This document shows, in pieces, positions 15,598-18,156 of a stretch of 18,156 nt of DNA. Under the pieces are notes generated by a model that saw only the letters and a program-made list of their open reading frames with translations, searched no databases and was not told the origin of the DNA. Each line of letters opens with the position of its first letter. Position 1 is the stretch's first letter. The stretch spans positions 1-18,156 of the forward strand of contig JADFUQ010000105.1 in assembly GCA_015222065.1 (NCBI GenBank). The letters run 5' to 3'. This DNA is from Bacteroidota bacterium (GTDB lineage: Bacteria; Bacteroidota; Bacteroidia; Bacteroidales; VadinHA17). The position numbers were made by a program, and so were the translations under genes.

Positions 15598-16554
15598 ATG
15601 ATGAAAAGAAGATCGTTTTTGAAAAAGACTGTATGGAGCGCTGCCGCTTTATCTACTTCCTCACTAGTGGCATATGGCTTCAATTCATTAGATAATGCAA
15701 GAGAAAAAGGATTGCATAATCTAAAATTATCATTAGCACAATGGTCGTTGCATCGACAATTTTTTGATGGCCATCTCGATCCGAATGATTTTGCCAGTAT
15801 AGCAATCAATACCTATGGCATAAATGCTGTAGAGTATGTGAACCAGTTTTATACAGATTCAGGAGAAGATGAAAAATTCTGGATCAACATGAAAGAACGT
15901 GCTGATAATGTCGGTGTCAAAAGCTTATTGATTATGGTTGATGATGAGGGTGATCTTGGGCTTGCTAATGATAAGGAAAGAAAAAAGTCAGTTGAAAATC
16001 ATTTTAAATGGGTCAATGCAGCCAAAATTCTGGGATGTCATTCGATCAGAGTAAATGCCTTTGGTGAGAGTGCAAAAGAGGCTTTTCGTACAGCAATAAT
16101 AGATAGTATGGGGCAGTTATCTAACTATGCTGCCAGGGAAAATATCAACATTATCATTGAAAATCACGGTTTGTATAGTTCTGATGGCAAATTGATAGCG
16201 GAAATTATAAAACAGGTTAATAAGCCAAATTTTGGAACTCTTCCGGACTTCGGTAACTGGTGCCTCAGTGCGAAGTGGGGAAGCACCCAGGGTGATTGCA
16301 GCGAAGCATATGATAGGTATCAGGGAGTATCTGAATTTTTACCATTTGCTAAAGCTGTTAGTGCTAAATCATATAATTTCAATGCTAAGGGGGAAGATAC
16401 AAAGATAGATTATTATAAAATGCTCCATATCGTTAAAAACTCCGGATATAATGGGCATATTGGTATAGAATACGAAGGTGAGATACTCAGTGAACACGAG
16501 GGAATTCTCGCTACAAAGGCATTGATAGAAAAAGTTTGGAGAAGCCTGGGATAA
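15598..16554 (+). CDS. Tat-exported sugar phosphate isomerase/epimerase-like TIM barrel
   Basis: 318 residues; either of two adjacent ATGs (15598, 15601) can start it. The N-terminus is a twin-arginine signal (KRRSFLKK, then a short Ala/Ser/Leu stretch), so the folded protein should go to the periplasm. The rest is an AP-endonuclease-2/xylose-isomerase-like barrel (about 41-318). Likely metal ligands are E188 in IIIENHG, D217 in LPDFGN and E291 in IGIEYEGE; the usual His before the last strand seems to be replaced (AVSAKSYNF). Bacteroidota use such proteins in sugar or inositol catabolism, often beside oxidoreductases; none is adjacent here. Substrate unknown. Confidence 0.88.
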   Translation: MMKRRSFLKKTVWSAAALSTSSLVAYGFNSLDNAREKGLHNLKLSLAQWSLHRQFFDGHLDPNDFASIAINTYGINAVEYVNQFYTDSGEDEKFWINMKERADNVGVKSLLIMVDDEGDLGLANDKERKKSVENHFKWVNAAKILGCHSIRVNAFGESAKEAFRTAIIDSMGQLSNYAARENINIIIENHGLYSSDGKLIAEIIKQVNKPNFGTLPDFGNWCLSAKWGSTQGDCSEAYDRYQGVSEFLPFAKAVSAKSYNFNAKGEDTKIDYYKMLHIVKNSGYNGHIGIEYEGEILSEHEGILATKALIEKVWRSLG

Positions 16555-16630
16555 GGGGAATAAACAAAATTCTATAAGAGTTTGAAGCAAAAGTTCTACA
16601 ATTTGAAGTTTTGCCAGGTAAAGAAAGCCT

Positions 16631-16756
16631 ACACACAACATGCAATATAGCAAAAAGCGGTGAAGTGTTGAATGAGAACGTATTTAGCCCGTTTCAACTT
16701 CATCTTAGTTTGATAAGGAATCACTTGCAATCCGCTTCATGCCATATTGCAACACG
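16631..16756. repeat. Long imperfect palindrome upstream of the Asp-box gene
   Basis: Left arm GCAATATAGCA with AAAAGCGG (16642-16660) pairs with the right arm (16731-16750, CCGCTTCATGCCATATTGC). An inner pair TTGAA/TTCAA (16668-16672, 16694-16698) lies in the loop. A CAAC motif flanks it on the left and GCAACAC on the right. Size and nested arms recall attC-like folds in Bacteroidota cassettes, but the flanks are not the R box pair GTTRRRY/RYYYAAC, so the assignment is open. The remaining bases of the 16555-16774 gap show nothing else. Confidence 0.5.
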
Positions 16757-16774
16757 CTATTAATAAGAAAAAAA

Positions 16775-17719
16775 ATGAAAATCCCTTGCTTATTAGTTAT
16801 TGTGTTAATAATAATATCTTGTTCCATAAATAAAGATTGGACAAAAATAGAATCAACAATAGAAGAAGGATTACATGACATAGAAATTGTAGATGAAAAT
16901 GTTGCGTTTACCTATGGCTATGGAACTGGAAACATTTATAAAACTACTAATGGCGGAAAAAATTGGAAAAATATATATCAATTTGATTCACTTTATTTTG
17001 AACAAATCCAGTTTTTCGATGAGAAAACGGGGTGGATAGCAGGAAGTCCAAATAAATTATTCAAGACCGAAAATGGTGGAAAGAATTGGATAGATAAATC
17101 TATAAAAAATGAATTGGAAAATGCTTTGATTTACGGTATGTATTTTCAGGATTCTAGAAATGGATATATTTCTATTATTCGGATAAATGACAATGGATTT
17201 ATTTCTAATATTTATGGTACTAATGATGGCGGTGAAAATTGGCTGTTAGTTAATTCAATTAATGAAATGATTTTGAATTTAGAAGAAATTGATAATTCAA
17301 TATTCGGTACCGGGAACAATGTGATTATAAAAGATATTCATAAGAAAAACGATTGGAAATATAACTTTCGAGATACCACCAATCAGGTTGGTCAGATTAG
17401 AGATATTGAAATAAATGAAGTCGGAAAAGTGATAGCAGTCAGTTTTAATGGGTATGTTATTGAACAGAATAGTGAAAATTGGAATAGTATAAGAATAACC
17501 AAAAACAGGATTCGAAGCCTGATTTCTATTGACAATGAAAACTGGATCGCCATGGGAGATTCAAATAAAGAAAGTGGGAATCTATTTATTAGCACTGACA
17601 ATAGTAATAACTGGGCAAAAATCCAAAGGGAATTTCCTGATATTCACCGCATAAATAAATTTAAAAAGAGATTGTGGGCTGCGGGAAAAGAAGGATTGAT
17701 AATAACAAGGAGAAAATAA
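16775..17719 (+). CDS. Asp-box (Ycf48/BNR-like) beta-propeller lipoprotein
   Basis: 314 residues from ATG 16775; a longer ORF from 16739 overlaps the palindrome and would hide the signal peptide. The start is a short lipoprotein signal with Cys16 (lipobox IISC). Asp-box repeats (S/T-x-D-x-G-x-x-W) recur: KTTNGGKNW, KTENGGKNW, GTNDGGENW and STDNSNNW, spaced about 45-70 residues, indicating a six- or seven-bladed propeller. Such proteins are often annotated as Ycf48-like or sialidase-like but lack the sialidase active site. Role unknown, probably binding at the cell envelope. Very AT-rich and bracketed by related palindrome pieces, so it may be a recent acquisition. Confidence 0.82.
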   Translation: MKIPCLLVIVLIIISCSINKDWTKIESTIEEGLHDIEIVDENVAFTYGYGTGNIYKTTNGGKNWKNIYQFDSLYFEQIQFFDEKTGWIAGSPNKLFKTENGGKNWIDKSIKNELENALIYGMYFQDSRNGYISIIRINDNGFISNIYGTNDGGENWLLVNSINEMILNLEEIDNSIFGTGNNVIIKDIHKKNDWKYNFRDTTNQVGQIRDIEINEVGKVIAVSFNGYVIEQNSENWNSIRITKNRIRSLISIDNENWIAMGDSNKESGNLFISTDNSNNWAKIQREFPDIHRINKFKKRLWAAGKEGLIITRRK

Positions 17720-17732
17720 CAGCACAGAACAA

Positions 17733-17951
17733 CATATATTAAAAATAAGCGAAACAGCAGTAATATCAAGGATTGCAACCCACATTAAGTTCAATGAAAA
17801 TGAATTTGAGCGGCTCAAAAAATAAATTGATGGTAAAAGTTTAACTGAAATTGCTGAAAACCTTGTTTTGGTTGAGATGCCATCAGACACTTTACTGTTT
17901 AATGCACTTATCGAAACAACCGGAAGTAATTACTACTTAACTAAAGAATAA
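17733..17951 (+). pseudogene. Small ORF interrupted by TAA, family unknown
   Basis: The frame ILKISETAVISRIATHIKFN then ENEFERLKK is stopped by TAA at 17823-17825, then continues IDGKSLTEIAENLVLVEMPS and on to GSNYYLTKE and TAA at 17949. Both halves look like one soluble protein of about 70 residues (KFNENEFERLKK-x-IDGKSLTEIAE). I do not recognise it. There is no ATG at the front in this frame, so the 5' end is also lost or lies in the half palindrome at 17728-17750. Its 3' end overlaps the leftward zinc-ribbon ORF by a few codons. Confidence 0.35.
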
Positions 17952-18097
17952 CTTGTGATAATACACATTAGAGCGCGTAAAGAGAGAGGTGTAAAATTAA
18001 GACAATCGAAATTATAATGTTCACTACAGAACTTTTTATCTATTCTGCCGGTTAATGGTTCACCGCATACCAAACACTTTCTTGTGCTGTAAGACAT
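17933..18097 (-). CDS. Degenerate zinc-ribbon small protein
   Basis: 54 residues from ATG 18097. It starts MSYSTRKCLVCGEPLTGRID then KKFCSEHYNF. This is the beginning of a small Bacteroidota zinc-ribbon family (C-x-C/CxxC, GR-x-DKKFCS-x-x-C-R-x-x-YNN). Here the expected second Cys after KFCS is not at the usual place (next Cys is residue 32), and the helical C-terminus typical of the family is replaced by LNFTPLSLRALMCIITSYSL. A frameshift or deletion just after KFCS is likely. Three iterons lie right upstream of the ATG. Confidence 0.5.
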   Translation of the reverse strand: MSYSTRKCLVCGEPLTGRIDKKFCSEHYNFDCLNFTPLSLRALMCIITSYSLVK

Positions 18098-18100
18098 AAT

Positions 18101-18133
18101 ATAAACGTTTTATAAACGAATATAAACGTTTAT
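18101..18133. promoter_or_regulatory. Three ATAAACG iterons (operator candidate)
   Basis: ATAAACG begins at 18101, 18112 and 18122, so spaced 11 and 10 bases, close to one helical turn. The last copy lies in a perfect 12-bp palindrome ATAAACGTTTAT (18122-18133), and the first in AAACGTTT (18103-18110). The array ends four bases upstream of the minus-strand ATG at 18097, where a repressor could block the zinc-ribbon gene. It sits close to the window edge, so more copies may lie outside. Confidence 0.5.
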
Positions 18134-18156
18134 TATACAGCTATAAAATTCTTTAT

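Noticed and set aside
1..18156. CRISPR array, tRNA, rRNA
   Set aside because: No regularly spaced repeats, cloverleaf or conserved rRNA segments were seen on either strand by eye.

Overview
The window looks like chromosome from a free-living, AT-rich Bacteroidota, probably in the marine/soil Marinilabiliales or Cytophagales range. The evidence is: lipoproteins with Bacteroidota-style lipoboxes, an AraC-HTH regulator fused to a membrane segment and a TolB-like/TPR sensor, the FtsX/MacB permease type typical of the phylum, at least two sites fitting the Bacteroidota -7 element TAnnTTTG, weak or absent Shine-Dalgarno sequences at most starts, and an octamer repeat of the CGCAAAG type. The species cannot be fixed from the sequence.

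Positions 1-8486 are mostly intact. A left-edge-truncated AraC/TolB-like/TPR membrane regulator reads leftward. Reading rightward are an ankyrin-repeat lipoprotein, a large protein joining a 10-TM acyltransferase to a beta-lactamase-fold serine hydrolase through what looks like an internal lipoprotein signal peptide, an FtsX/MacB-type permease, an inverted octamer-repeat element, and an Lnt-like membrane nitrilase (E-K-C triad). Most of these proteins act at or outside the inner membrane. A shared cell-envelope role under the adjacent regulator is possible but not shown.

Positions 8760-10480 hold a translationally coupled pair: a DUF4386 membrane protein and a zinc-free quinone-oxidoreductase-like MDR enzyme. 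From 10573 the sequence turns into a patchwork of broken genes. These are the first ~20 codons of an amidohydrolase joined to the C-terminal half of a YnfM-like MFS transporter with an internal TAG, a well-formed integron attC-like site (11400-11459), an N-terminally truncated DUF4386 gene with another in-frame TAG, and traces of a decayed leftward gene next to a GC-rich hairpin.

Positions 12366-18156 mix intact genes with more remnants. Intact ones are an adenosine deaminase, a Tat-exported sugar-phosphate-isomerase-like TIM barrel, and an Asp-box (Ycf48/BNR-like) lipoprotein. Shortened or broken ones are a 69-residue ORF resembling a CotH C-terminus, an AAA/DUF4143 ATPase lacking its C-terminus, an IS3-family OrfA fragment, a lipoprotein with a charged repeat linker, a small ORF with an internal stop, and a degenerate zinc-ribbon protein preceded by three ATAAACG iterons. 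A long imperfect palindrome precedes the Asp-box gene and a half copy follows it, which suggests a cassette-like insertion.

No rRNA, tRNA, CRISPR array, complete insertion sequence or integrase gene was found. Taken together, the right two thirds reads as an accessory region where cassettes and IS activity have brought in, truncated and partly erased genes.
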